DNA from: Chitinophagales bacterium | GTDB taxonomy: Bacteria; Bacteroidota; Bacteroidia; Chitinophagales; Chitinophagaceae | DNA: 64,000 nt | Direction of reading: 5' to 3' | NCBI GenBank assembly: GCA_026936105.1 | Contig: JAIXKI010000023.1 | Location: 99,484-163,483, forward strand | Notes under the pieces: model-generated | Databases searched by the model: none | Seen by the model: the letters and a program-made list of their open reading frames with translations, nothing else | What the model was told of the DNA's origin: nothing | In this document: one piece after another, positions 36,568 to 45,511 of the stretch | Layout of the letters: every line of letters starts with the position of its first letter | Position numbering within the stretch: the first letter of the stretch is position 1 | Made by a program: the position numbers and the translations under genes

Positions 36568-38070
36568 ATGAAAAAATATTTTTTCTTTGACGGAACCAAC
36601 CAGCACGGGCCATTCACTCTTGAAGAATTAAGGGCTTACAACATTACACCGCAGACATCGGTTTGGTTTGATTCCATTCCACAATGGAAACCTGCAGGAG
36701 AAATCCCTGAATTACAGGTTCTCTTTAATAATACTGCGACGGCCCCCGGTAGCGCTCCTGCTGTATCTGCACAGGGCGACTGGAATTCTGTTGACTTTTA
36801 TTATATGGACGGATCAGGTAAGCAAGTAGGACCTTTCAAACTTTCTCAGCTCGCAGGGAAAAACATCACGGCTCAGACACAGGTATGGTATGCACCACTT
36901 CCAAACTGGACCACTGCAGGACAGGTAGCTGCGTTGAGCTCAGTCATCAATTCAGTTCAGGCTGCTGTGTCTCCTGCTGCAGCAAGTCAACCGGCACAGG
37001 CAGCAGCACAACAAACAGGATGGGAACATGTGGGCTTTTATTATATTGATGCAAGCGGAATTCAACAAGGCCCGCTAAAATTAAATCAACTGGCAGGAAG
37101 GAATATTACTGCACAGACGCAGGTGTGGTATGAATCGCTAACCAAATGGGTGACTGCCGGCGAAGTTCAGGTTCTAAGCTCTGTTATCAGTGCGGCATCA
37201 TCCGTTTCAACAAGTCAGCCTGCACAAGCGGCAACACAACAAACCGGGTGGGAACATGTGGGCTTCTATTACATTGACTCGACAGGAAAACAACAAGGGC
37301 CTTTGAAAATAAGCCAGCTTGCAGGAAGAAATATCACGGCACAAACCCAGGTATGGTATGAATCACTCACCAAATGGGTGACCGCCGGTGAAGTACCTGC
37401 ATTGAGTGGCATTATCAGCAGCGCTGCAGCCGCAGCACCGGCACAGACAGCAACACAGCAAACAGGATGGGAACATGTGGGTTTTTATTATATTGACGGA
37501 TCAGGTACTCAGCAGGGACCTTTCAAACTCAATCAGCTTGCAGGAAAAAACATCACGGCTCAAACCCAGGTATGGTATGAAACACTACCTAACTGGACAG
37601 CGGCAGGGCAGATCCCTGTTTTGAAACAGGTAATTGAATCGGCTCAAACCATTTCTCAACCCCAGGCCGCCACGGCACAAAAAGCAGCAACTGAAGACTG
37701 GTCGAAAAAACAATTCTTTATTTCAGATGCGGGCGGCCAGCAGCAAGGGCCTTTTACTTTAAGCCAGTTGGAAAATAAAGGCATCACCGAAACTACTTCT
37801 GTATGGTATGACCCATTGACTGAGTGGACCACCGCAGAAAAAGTGCCTGCACTGAAAACGATCCTCGATGCCGTAAAAGCAAGAATGGAAGAATGGAAAA
37901 ATAAATTTTACTTTTTTACAGACGCGACTGGAACCCGGCAAGGTCCTTACAGACTGGATCAGTTGAAAGACAAAAATATAACAGCACAAACGCCGGTATG
38001 GTATGATCCGCTGACCGAGTGGACCACAGCAGAAAAAGTGCCCGCACTGAAAGACGTTATTTCACAATAA
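36568..38070 (+). CDS. Protein of seven tandem GYF_2 (DUF4339) domains
   Basis: 500-aa protein built almost wholly of seven GYF_2-type modules, each with the pattern FYY-D-G-QQGPFKL-QL-ITAQTQVWY-L-W-TAG-VPAL. They start near residues 1, 74, 154, 230, 304, 380 and 445. Ala/Gln-rich linkers (AQAATQQTGWEHV) join modules 2-5. Modules 3, 4 and 5 are nearly identical, indicating recent internal duplication. No signal peptide, TM segment or other domain is visible, which is unusual because GYF_2 domains usually sit on membrane proteins. GYF-type domains bind proline-rich peptides, so a multivalent scaffold is possible (inference). Followed by its own terminator. Confidence 0.88.
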   Translation: MKKYFFFDGTNQHGPFTLEELRAYNITPQTSVWFDSIPQWKPAGEIPELQVLFNNTATAPGSAPAVSAQGDWNSVDFYYMDGSGKQVGPFKLSQLAGKNITAQTQVWYAPLPNWTTAGQVAALSSVINSVQAAVSPAAASQPAQAAAQQTGWEHVGFYYIDASGIQQGPLKLNQLAGRNITAQTQVWYESLTKWVTAGEVQVLSSVISAASSVSTSQPAQAATQQTGWEHVGFYYIDSTGKQQGPLKISQLAGRNITAQTQVWYESLTKWVTAGEVPALSGIISSAAAAAPAQTATQQTGWEHVGFYYIDGSGTQQGPFKLNQLAGKNITAQTQVWYETLPNWTAAGQIPVLKQVIESAQTISQPQAATAQKAATEDWSKKQFFISDAGGQQQGPFTLSQLENKGITETTSVWYDPLTEWTTAEKVPALKTILDAVKARMEEWKNKFYFFTDATGTRQGPYRLDQLKDKNITAQTPVWYDPLTEWTTAEKVPALKDVISQ

Positions 38071-38092
38071 CAACTAAAAACACAGATAACCC

Positions 38093-38127
38093 AATGGCGA
38101 AATGAAAGTTTCGCCATTTTTATTTTG
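38093..38127 (+). terminator. Terminator after the GYF_2 repeat gene
   Basis: Perfect 10-bp stem AATGGCGAAA/TTTCGCCATT with a 6-nt loop, followed by a T-rich run. The reverse direction has no T run. Confidence 0.9.
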
Positions 38128-38158
38128 TAAAACTCTTCTTTCTTAGTTCCAAAGAATT

Positions 38159-39892
38159 TTATCCGGCCGCCTTTTTGTCCGTTGCAAATAGATTCAGTAC
38201 TAAAGCAAACCCGATCACGGCAAAAGCGCCAATAGGATTCAGCCAGAGGAAGCCCAGGGAGATCACTTTATATTTTGCCAGTGCGAATACCATCAATACG
38301 ATCACTTCTCCTAACAGGGCTGCCCAGAAGACTGCAGTACCGCTTTTAATATTTTTAAAGAAGAAGGCAACAAGAAAAACCCCGAGTATCACACCATAAA
38401 ATAAAGATCCCAGGACATTCACCGCTTCAATAAGGCTGTTGCCGATATTGTAAGTGAACATAGCCACTACAATGCAGAATACACCCCACGCCAGGGTGTA
38501 CCATTTGGAAAGATAATACTGATCCTCGCCGCTCTCTTTTTTCTTTGTAAACCGTTTATGAAAATCCACCATACTGCAGGAAGCAAGGGAGTTAATCGCC
38601 GCAGCAATACTGCCCCAGGATGCCAGGAAGATTATGGCGATCAGCAGGCCCACCAATCCCTGCGGTAAATATTCCATCACAAAACTAAGAAAGATGTAAT
38701 TGGTGTCATTGCCATCGCCTCCTACCGCTCCCGAATTCATCCATTCTTTCACTTTGGCCCTTAAACTATCCGAACTGCTTTGCAGAGCAATAAGCTTATC
38801 TGATGTTGCCTGTTCAATTTGTTTGTCGCCGGAATGAAGCGCCTTTGAGAATTCCTCTACTGCCTTTTGCTTCTGCACAGACAAGGCATCATAAGCGTTT
38901 TTTGTCAGATAGAAAGAATCTTTCAGCGGAGAGTTTTCGATGCGGGTGATCTGTGACTGATTGAAGAATATCGGCGCTTTATTGAACTGATAAAACGTGA
39001 AGACCAATGCGCCGATGAGAAGGATGAGAAACTGCATGGGCACTTTCACCAGGCCGTTCATCAGCAATCCGATCCGGCTCTGGGTGATTGACTTTGCGGT
39101 CAGGTATCTGCCCACCTGCGACTGGTCTGTTCCGAAATAAGATAAAGCCAGAAAGAATCCACCGATGATGCCGCTCCATAAATTATACTGATCGCTCCAG
39201 TTAAACCCGTCCTTGGTAAAACCGCTGGTGATCACATTCAGTTTTCCCAGCCGGCCACTCACATGCAAGGCATCGAAGAATCCGACATTTTCGGGAAGCA
39301 TCCTTACTACCAGATAAGCAGACAGGAACATCCCGACAAAAATGATGGCCAGTTGAAGTTGTTGCGTGTAAGCAACTGCCTTTGCTCCGCCACTCATGGT
39401 GTAAATGATCAGCAGGCCTCCGAGAAAAATATTGGTCCAGTAAATATTCCATCCCAGCAAAGAAGAGAGTACAATGGACGGAGCAAACACGCTGATGCCC
39501 GTTGATAATCCTCTTGACAACAAAAACAGGAACGAAGTGAGTGTTCTTGTTTTCCCGTCAAAACGGTTTTCAAGATATTCATAAGCCGTATAAACTTTCA
39601 GCTTGCTGAAAATGGGAACAAAAGAAATGCAGATGACCACCATGGCCAACGGAAGCCCGAAATAATATTGCACAAACCGCATCCCATCTGTGTAAGCCTG
39701 CCCGGGTGCGGAAATGAAAGTAATGGCGCTGGCCTGGGTACCCATAATACTCAGCAACACCAACCCCCATTGCATGCTCCTGTTGGAAAGAAAATAGCCT
39801 TCAAGATTATGAGTAGTGCGGCTCTTGTATAATCCGTAAATGATAGTACAGAGCAAGGTCAATATGAGTACTATCCAATCTACCGGATTCAT
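38159..39892 (-). CDS. Sodium:solute symporter (SSS family)
   Basis: Inner-membrane Na+-coupled symporter of 577 aa with about 13-14 TM segments and the LeuT-fold family pattern. The N-terminus has NLEGYFLSNRSMQWGLVLLSIMGTQASAITFISAPGQAY, then VYTAYEYLENRF and GGFFLALSYFGTDQSQVGRYL, a core signature. A long hydrophilic loop (about 315-395) precedes the last TM block. The substrate is not evident; sialic acid, sugars, proline and similar solutes are all used by relatives. It is the last gene of an operon with an M14 peptidase and a PIG-L deacetylase, so import of a peptide, amino acid or amino-sugar product of those enzymes is plausible (inference). Confidence 0.9.
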   Translation of the reverse strand: MNPVDWIVLILTLLCTIIYGLYKSRTTHNLEGYFLSNRSMQWGLVLLSIMGTQASAITFISAPGQAYTDGMRFVQYYFGLPLAMVVICISFVPIFSKLKVYTAYEYLENRFDGKTRTLTSFLFLLSRGLSTGISVFAPSIVLSSLLGWNIYWTNIFLGGLLIIYTMSGGAKAVAYTQQLQLAIIFVGMFLSAYLVVRMLPENVGFFDALHVSGRLGKLNVITSGFTKDGFNWSDQYNLWSGIIGGFFLALSYFGTDQSQVGRYLTAKSITQSRIGLLMNGLVKVPMQFLILLIGALVFTFYQFNKAPIFFNQSQITRIENSPLKDSFYLTKNAYDALSVQKQKAVEEFSKALHSGDKQIEQATSDKLIALQSSSDSLRAKVKEWMNSGAVGGDGNDTNYIFLSFVMEYLPQGLVGLLIAIIFLASWGSIAAAINSLASCSMVDFHKRFTKKKESGEDQYYLSKWYTLAWGVFCIVVAMFTYNIGNSLIEAVNVLGSLFYGVILGVFLVAFFFKNIKSGTAVFWAALLGEVIVLMVFALAKYKVISLGFLWLNPIGAFAVIGFALVLNLFATDKKAAG

Positions 39893-40014
39893 GAAAATTG
39901 TTTAGTGAAAAAATAAAACAAAATAATGAGCAATGCCAGGACTGCTATGACCAGAATATACCATTGATTCCAGCTTTTGAACAAAGGCGCCTTATCGTCA
40001 TTATGCTCAGCCAT
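39889..40014 (-). CDS. 41-aa small membrane protein upstream of the symporter
   Basis: Too short for the supplied list, but the frame is well placed. It starts ATG at 40014, 2 nt after the stop of the 58-aa gene. It ends with a TGA that overlaps the symporter ATG in an ATGA, the typical translational-coupling arrangement. It encodes a short polar N-terminus (MAEHNDDKAPLFKSWNQW) and one TM (YILVIAVLALLIILFYFF). A tiny accessory subunit of the symporter is the natural guess, not shown. No family is recognised. Confidence 0.7.
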   Translation of the reverse strand: MAEHNDDKAPLFKSWNQWYILVIAVLALLIILFYFFTKQFS

Positions 40015-40016
40015 AT

Positions 40017-40193
40017 TTATTTTCTTGATGAACGCAATGCTCCGAGGAAGAAGATCACAAGTCCCAGTGCCAGTCCCAATAATAAACCGATCTTTATTCT
40101 CCGGATAAAAATTCCCAGCAATAAGCCCAGTACGATCGCAAAAATGAATGCCACTTCTCCTCTCCTTATATCCGGTTTCTTTTCGCTGGCCAT
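40017..40193 (-). CDS. 58-aa small membrane protein in the PIG-L/symporter operon
   Basis: Begins ATG at 40193, one nt after the PIG-L stop, and ends 2 nt before the 41-aa gene. The protein has a charged N-terminus (MASEKKPDIRRGE), two TM segments (VAFIFAIVLGLLLGIFI and IGLLLGLALGLVIFFLG) joined by RRIK, and a basic tail. The coding frame is open throughout and its spacing is typical of an operon gene. Function unknown. Confidence 0.7.
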   Translation of the reverse strand: MASEKKPDIRRGEVAFIFAIVLGLLLGIFIRRIKIGLLLGLALGLVIFFLGALRSSRK

Positions 40194-40194
40194 T

Positions 40195-42687
40195 TTAAAA
40201 TCCTTTTCCTTTATTCAGCGCAATAATATTGGCCATCAGCCTGTATGCCCCCGGAACACCGGCGGGCAATTCCCGGAAGAATACCAGGCCTGTATAAACG
40301 AATACTCCTTTTCCATACCGTGAAATGATCAGGCTGCCGTCATCATTCTGTTCGCCGGGATCATGCATGGAAAAAACAGTTTCAAATTTCGATCTGTCAA
40401 AATTCGCTGCATGATAAATGCTGCGCTCCTGTATCCATCCTTCAAAATCCTTTTGAGTGATCTTGTTGGGAAAATTGAGCACCTGCTGATCAGGATGAAG
40501 GAAATTCATCTCCGCATTTTCATCTGTGACACGGTTCCTCGAAATATCAAAATTGTAAGGACCGATCTTCGCTCTCACCGGGCCGATATTGTTGTTGGTG
40601 TTGTATTGCACGATCAGGTTGCCTCCATCACTGATGTATTTCATCAGTTGATCGTAATGATTATTCATCCAGTCATTCGTATTATAAGCCCTGACTCCGG
40701 TAATGATGGCATCGTATTGCTGCAGGTCGTTCCTTGAAAGTTCTTTATCGCCCAGCAGCACCACTTCATATCCCATCTGCTGCAATGCTTCCGGCACTTT
40801 ATCGCCGGCGCCAACAATATAACCGATCTTCTTCCCTGCAATTTTCAGATCCAGTTTCCTGTTGATGACCGTGGCATCGGTGAAATAAGTGATGTACGGA
40901 ATATGATCATACCGGATCTCTTTCATCCCCAGATGATAGGCATCTTTGGTCCCGTTTTCCGCATCAACGCTAAAAGAATATTCATTGTCCCTGTTTGCTT
41001 TTATGGAAAAATTCACAGGAACTATCTTGTTTGGATCGGTAACAGTAATGCGGCCCGGATCATAATGAACACCCACTTCATCGGGCACTGCTACTCCTAC
41101 ACCTTTCAAATCACCCATGAAACCTTTCTTTTCTCCCCGCACATCCAGGATGCCTGCAAAATCATTGGAGTCAATGGAAAGTTTGATCCTTTCTTCGGGT
41201 GATATCAACACGGGAGGCACCACTACCAAAGGTTCATACAATTCACCTTTCACAGGATCCGTAAACCGGTATTTCACAGGTTTTGTAAATACAAAATCCT
41301 TCCCGTAAATATTCAAAGTGAAGTCAACCGTATAAGCCGGATCAACATTTGCCTGACCGATCTTACTTTGATCACTGACGTTATAATGCCCCGGCGACAT
41401 TTTATTCACCAGCCAGTAAGGTTGTGTTACGGGTTTGTCTTTGGAAACTGAATATGTTCTTGTAAAAGAAACATTGCGGTCTTTCTGAAGTGACAGGTTC
41501 AAAGCAGAATCACGATCATCCAGCCTGATATTTTTCAAAACAACATCATCGCCAAGCCGGTCATTCAATGAAAAGCTGATACGGACAGAATCGGTCTGAA
41601 CGGCATACTGCCTGTTGGTGGTGGCATCCATAAAAAGCCCGCTGCATTGCTGGATGAGTTGTAAAACATCTTTTAACTTTTGTGTTTTCCAATAACCGTC
41701 CGGTATTTTTTTCAATGCTTCGGACAGATCAACCAATCCCCTGACTGTTTTTTCAGGATGTAAAAAATCAAATGATGTGATCAGTTTGTTCACCATTTTT
41801 TCAATGGCTTCTCCGCCTTTCACTCTGTGCCAGGTGAGGTCCACTCCATCCATGATATCTTTTTCAGGTCTGGTGCCGCCGGTAGTCCGGAAATATTCCA
41901 TTGCTTCTCCTCTGGAACCTGCAGAACCAAAACCCTGTGTTTTATGATTGCTGCGGCTGATGGCTGCGATCTCTCCATAACTTTTACCAAGAAGAGGATT
42001 ATATCCGCCCACATCAAAATGAAACTGGTCGCTGTTGGTAGTATTGGTGCTCCCGAAGTTGAACGTATTCCATAAAATTCTTTTTGCCTGCCAGGGTTTT
42101 ACTCCGTATTTGAATTGCTCCGGGAAACGGTTGGGATCTGCTGCAGCGGTAAACGCTTCATTCGCTAAAATTGCAGATGCCGTATGATGGCCATGGCCAC
42201 CTTCACCGGTAGTGGGAAATCTGGTTATGATCACATCCGGTTGAAACTTTCTGATCATCCACACTACATCACTTAATATCTTTTCCTTATCCCATATTCT
42301 GAAAGTTTCTTCAGGATTCTTTGAATAGCCAAAATCGAATGCACGGGTAAAAAACTGTTCTCCTCCATCCACTCTTCTTGCTGCCAGGAGTTCCTGTGTG
42401 CGGATCAATCCCAGTTCAATTCCCTGTTCATCACCGATCAGGTTCTGGCCTCCGTCACCTCTGGTCATGGATAAATAACCGGTACGGTATAAGCGGTCTT
42501 TCGATAAATAAGCGATGAGCCTTGTGTTTTCATCATCGGGGTGTGCTGCCACATATAAAACCGATCCGAGTACGTTCAGTTTTCTGATGGCCTGGTACAT
42601 TTCAGCGGAATTCCATTCCACAGGCGCCTGCCCTTTTACTACTGAAAGACTACAACAGGCAGCCAGCAATAAAAATAATTTTTTCAT
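40195..42687 (-). CDS. Secreted PIG-L family deacetylase
   Basis: 830-aa exported enzyme; signal peptide about 1-19 (MKKLFLLLAACCSLSVVKGQA). The PIG-L/LmbE domain has the zinc motif VLYVAAHPDDENTRLIAYL near residue 50 and the later GGHGHHTASAILANE, with STRGDGGQN-type text between (MTRGDGGQNLIGDEQG). The rest, about 300-830, is a long beta-rich region ending in a glutamine-amidotransferase-like domain (YDAIITGVRAYNTND ... GNLIVQYN). PIG-L enzymes remove acetyl groups from N-acetyl-hexosamines or related amines. Position: after an M14 peptidase gene and 1 nt before a 58-aa gene. The start at 42687 (not 42738) gives a normal signal peptide. Confidence 0.88.
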   Translation of the reverse strand: MKKLFLLLAACCSLSVVKGQAPVEWNSAEMYQAIRKLNVLGSVLYVAAHPDDENTRLIAYLSKDRLYRTGYLSMTRGDGGQNLIGDEQGIELGLIRTQELLAARRVDGGEQFFTRAFDFGYSKNPEETFRIWDKEKILSDVVWMIRKFQPDVIITRFPTTGEGGHGHHTASAILANEAFTAAADPNRFPEQFKYGVKPWQAKRILWNTFNFGSTNTTNSDQFHFDVGGYNPLLGKSYGEIAAISRSNHKTQGFGSAGSRGEAMEYFRTTGGTRPEKDIMDGVDLTWHRVKGGEAIEKMVNKLITSFDFLHPEKTVRGLVDLSEALKKIPDGYWKTQKLKDVLQLIQQCSGLFMDATTNRQYAVQTDSVRISFSLNDRLGDDVVLKNIRLDDRDSALNLSLQKDRNVSFTRTYSVSKDKPVTQPYWLVNKMSPGHYNVSDQSKIGQANVDPAYTVDFTLNIYGKDFVFTKPVKYRFTDPVKGELYEPLVVVPPVLISPEERIKLSIDSNDFAGILDVRGEKKGFMGDLKGVGVAVPDEVGVHYDPGRITVTDPNKIVPVNFSIKANRDNEYSFSVDAENGTKDAYHLGMKEIRYDHIPYITYFTDATVINRKLDLKIAGKKIGYIVGAGDKVPEALQQMGYEVVLLGDKELSRNDLQQYDAIITGVRAYNTNDWMNNHYDQLMKYISDGGNLIVQYNTNNNIGPVRAKIGPYNFDISRNRVTDENAEMNFLHPDQQVLNFPNKITQKDFEGWIQERSIYHAANFDRSKFETVFSMHDPGEQNDDGSLIISRYGKGVFVYTGLVFFRELPAGVPGAYRLMANIIALNKGKGF

Positions 42688-42782
42688 CCGTTCAATTATT
42701 TCACGAATATACCTCATGTCTCCGAAGAGAGCAGCCACTATTACATAAATGGCGAATGCAATCCTTTGCCTGAAAATTATTT

Positions 42783-45308
42783 TTAATTTCCTACCAGGAA
42801 GACAGCATTACAAAACATGAGTTTACCATTTTCCCAGAAATTCCTGAAGAGTATATCATCGGCGATATAGGTCACCGTTCCTCTTCCCATGTTTTCTACT
42901 CCAAAAAGCAAAGCATCTTTAAGCTTCTGTTTAAGCCTGGATCCAACAAAACCTGACACCTGGCTGTTCTTCTTGATCACACCCACATTCCATCCATTCT
43001 TCATGAATTCATACATACTTGCATCCAGCTTCAGCGTGTAATAATAATCAGGGTATCCGAAAGCAAGCGGATGTGTGTTGTCAAGATCTACTTTTAAAAT
43101 AGAACCCGGCATGGACCCGGAAATATAATCACGTTCGCTGTTGTCAAATTTTTTCAGATCACCATACTCACTTGTATCTTTACTTCCATCTTCATCTTTC
43201 TTTGGTTGTATTCCAAAACCGGCATTGGCAAGCTGCGCCACCGCACTTTCCAAAGCCACCACCCTGCCGCCATTTCTGATCCAATCTTTAAAAGGTTCAA
43301 GCGTTGACTTATCATTCAGGAAACGATAGAACCCGCCGGGAAGTATCAATACATTATAATCATTCCAATTGACCCTGCCCGCATCATTGGCGTTGATCAG
43401 GGTTATGGGATAATCAATCTGCTCTTCAAAGAAACTCCATACCTGTCCTGCTCCATCGGAGCCAACACTTTCCCCGGTCAGCAAAGCAACTTTAGGCGCT
43501 TTGAAAGAACGGACCTTGCCGCTTCCGAAATCATATCCTTTATCTACAAATCCACTGTTCACTGAATATAATTGAAGATTGAAGTCATCAGCTACATTCT
43601 TCACTATATCCCACAACCCGTTGCCAAAAGCCTGGTTGGATGTCTTCAAAATAATGATGGCGCCCCTGTCAAATTTATTCCCGCCTTCTTCAAAAGGTTC
43701 CAGTGTATAACGCAAAACGATCCCTTTCTGCAATAACTGAGATACCGCTTTCGCTGTGGTCATGCCACTCCAGGGCAGAACATATCCATAACCCGTTGAT
43801 GGATTTACAACTTTTACCGGCTGCATGATGCCGGCAGCAGAAATTTTTGCCGGTGAAGCAAATGCATTCATCCCATATACATAAGGCAATGACCATGCAG
43901 TAATATCGTAAGTAGCAGAATCCGCCAATCTTGCCTGAGGTTCAAACAAAGCTTTCACCATAGCAGCCCTTGGTTGATAAGAAGTGACCACCATATCACC
44001 TGCCTGTACAGAAAACGTTCCGTTTTTTCCCACATTGTAATCATACCCGGTAAAAGACCCCTTAACATCGCCTGCAGAGATCTCATATTGAATACCGTTT
44101 TTCACAAGCAGGTCTGCCAATGCATTCATCCGCTGCGACGATCCCGGAGAATTTTTGATCACATAAGTTTTATAATCGCCCATGCCATTGCTCACATTGC
44201 TGTTAAAATATTTCCTGTATTCACTCAGCAGTTTGGCTGCATTTTGAGAAGAGATCTCGATAGTGCTTAAGGAAGTGGTGAAATGATGTAGCGCCCTGTC
44301 CACCAGGGTCAGTGTATCACCTTCTTTTTTCAAAACGCCTAATCCGCTGGCGCCACCACCTGCTTGTTCATAAGTCATACCGATACCGCCGTTGTAAAGC
44401 GGATAGGTATCTCCATAGGAAGGATAGAAAAGATCAAATTCTTCTTTTGTAAAAAATAACCAGCCATTCTGATCAAAATATTTTGCATTATTTTTCCCGA
44501 TGGTCACCTGAAAATCCCTCTGCCATTGAGTGATCACATCATTGTAGGGCTGTGCTGCAGGAGCAAAATAATAAGGTGAGTTGATCCCCATTTCATGATA
44601 ATCCACATGCACCTGCGGCATCCATTCCAGGTATTTCTTTATTCTTTGCTGGCTTTCTTTCTGCGTCTGCCACACCCAGTCACGGTTGAGATCATAATTG
44701 TAATGATTGGTCCTTCCTCCCGGCCAGGGTTCTCTGTGTTCCCTTGCGGTGAGTTGAGGGTTGTAATTTTTTCCGACAACGGAATTGTACCAGTTCACAT
44801 ATCGGTCTCTTCCATCTGGATTAATGCAGGGATCAATGATCACAACCGTATTCTTCAGCCATTCCTTTGTACGGCTGTTGGAAGGATCAGTCAAAGCATA
44901 AATGGTCAGCATGGATGCTTCGGTGGAAGAAGCTTCATTTCCATGAACATTATAACTAAGCCACACTATGACAGGTGCGCCTGTTTCGGTAGGAGCCATT
45001 TTATCTCTTGAAAGGTTGGCAAGTCTTATATTATTCATACGAATGCTTTCGAGCTGCTGTATATTTTCAGGGCTGCTGACATAAGCCAGGAGCAATGGCC
45101 TGCCTTCATTGGTGGTTCCGTATTGTTCCAGTTTTACCGTTGCCGGTGAATTGGCTGCAACATGATTGAAATAACTGACCACTTTCCAGTGAGGAGTGAA
45201 ATGTGTTCCGACCTTATACCCTAAAAATTCTTCAGGTGATTTTAGTTGTGCATTTACAAATGAAAAAGTTAAAAGTAAAAAAGCAAAAAGAAGAGTTCGC
45301 CTGTTCAT
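42783..45308 (-). CDS. M14 family zinc carboxypeptidase, secreted
   Basis: 841-aa exported metallopeptidase with signal peptide about 1-20 (MNRRTLLFAFLLLTFSFVNAQ). The M14 domain (about 40-340) has the zinc pair in SYNVHGNEASSTEA (HxxE). It continues with INPDGRDRYVNWYNS, YDLNRDW, the third zinc His in VHVDYHEMG, and a conserved catalytic-region Glu in GGIGMTYEQAGG. A C-terminal extension of several hundred residues (about 400-841) resembles a glutamine-amidotransferase-like domain (YNVLILPGGFYRFLND). I set the start at 45308; an earlier ATG at 45329 has no signal-peptide support. First gene of the SSS/PIG-L operon. Confidence 0.88.
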   Translation of the reverse strand: MNRRTLLFAFLLLTFSFVNAQLKSPEEFLGYKVGTHFTPHWKVVSYFNHVAANSPATVKLEQYGTTNEGRPLLLAYVSSPENIQQLESIRMNNIRLANLSRDKMAPTETGAPVIVWLSYNVHGNEASSTEASMLTIYALTDPSNSRTKEWLKNTVVIIDPCINPDGRDRYVNWYNSVVGKNYNPQLTAREHREPWPGGRTNHYNYDLNRDWVWQTQKESQQRIKKYLEWMPQVHVDYHEMGINSPYYFAPAAQPYNDVITQWQRDFQVTIGKNNAKYFDQNGWLFFTKEEFDLFYPSYGDTYPLYNGGIGMTYEQAGGGASGLGVLKKEGDTLTLVDRALHHFTTSLSTIEISSQNAAKLLSEYRKYFNSNVSNGMGDYKTYVIKNSPGSSQRMNALADLLVKNGIQYEISAGDVKGSFTGYDYNVGKNGTFSVQAGDMVVTSYQPRAAMVKALFEPQARLADSATYDITAWSLPYVYGMNAFASPAKISAAGIMQPVKVVNPSTGYGYVLPWSGMTTAKAVSQLLQKGIVLRYTLEPFEEGGNKFDRGAIIILKTSNQAFGNGLWDIVKNVADDFNLQLYSVNSGFVDKGYDFGSGKVRSFKAPKVALLTGESVGSDGAGQVWSFFEEQIDYPITLINANDAGRVNWNDYNVLILPGGFYRFLNDKSTLEPFKDWIRNGGRVVALESAVAQLANAGFGIQPKKDEDGSKDTSEYGDLKKFDNSERDYISGSMPGSILKVDLDNTHPLAFGYPDYYYTLKLDASMYEFMKNGWNVGVIKKNSQVSGFVGSRLKQKLKDALLFGVENMGRGTVTYIADDILFRNFWENGKLMFCNAVFLVGN

Positions 45309-45500
45309 AAGCATTAGTTTTGCCGGCAATTTAAGAAAGATTGGAGGATTGGGGAGATTTTTGATCCAATCTCATCGGAATTATTCTGTTGCCATTGCTT
45401 TTACTCTGAGGAATTCACAGGATCACCAGGAGGAAGCCCTTTCTGATTTTGGAATTCTTAAAGACAGGAAGAGTAAAAAATAATTTCAGTTTACAATCAT

Positions 45501-45508
45501 TATTTTTG
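45501..45508 (+). promoter_or_regulatory. TAnnTTTG -7 box abutting the ggt start codon
   Basis: TATTTTTG, exact consensus, only 3 nt before the ATG at 45512. It also excludes a start at 45449, which would lie upstream of the box. Confidence 0.55.
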
Positions 45509-45511
45509 ATT

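Noticed and set aside
39898-40323. 141-aa plus-strand open frame
   Set aside because: Opposite to the micro-ORFs and the 3' end of the PIG-L gene, with low-quality composition; the minus-strand reading is better supported by spacing and coupling.
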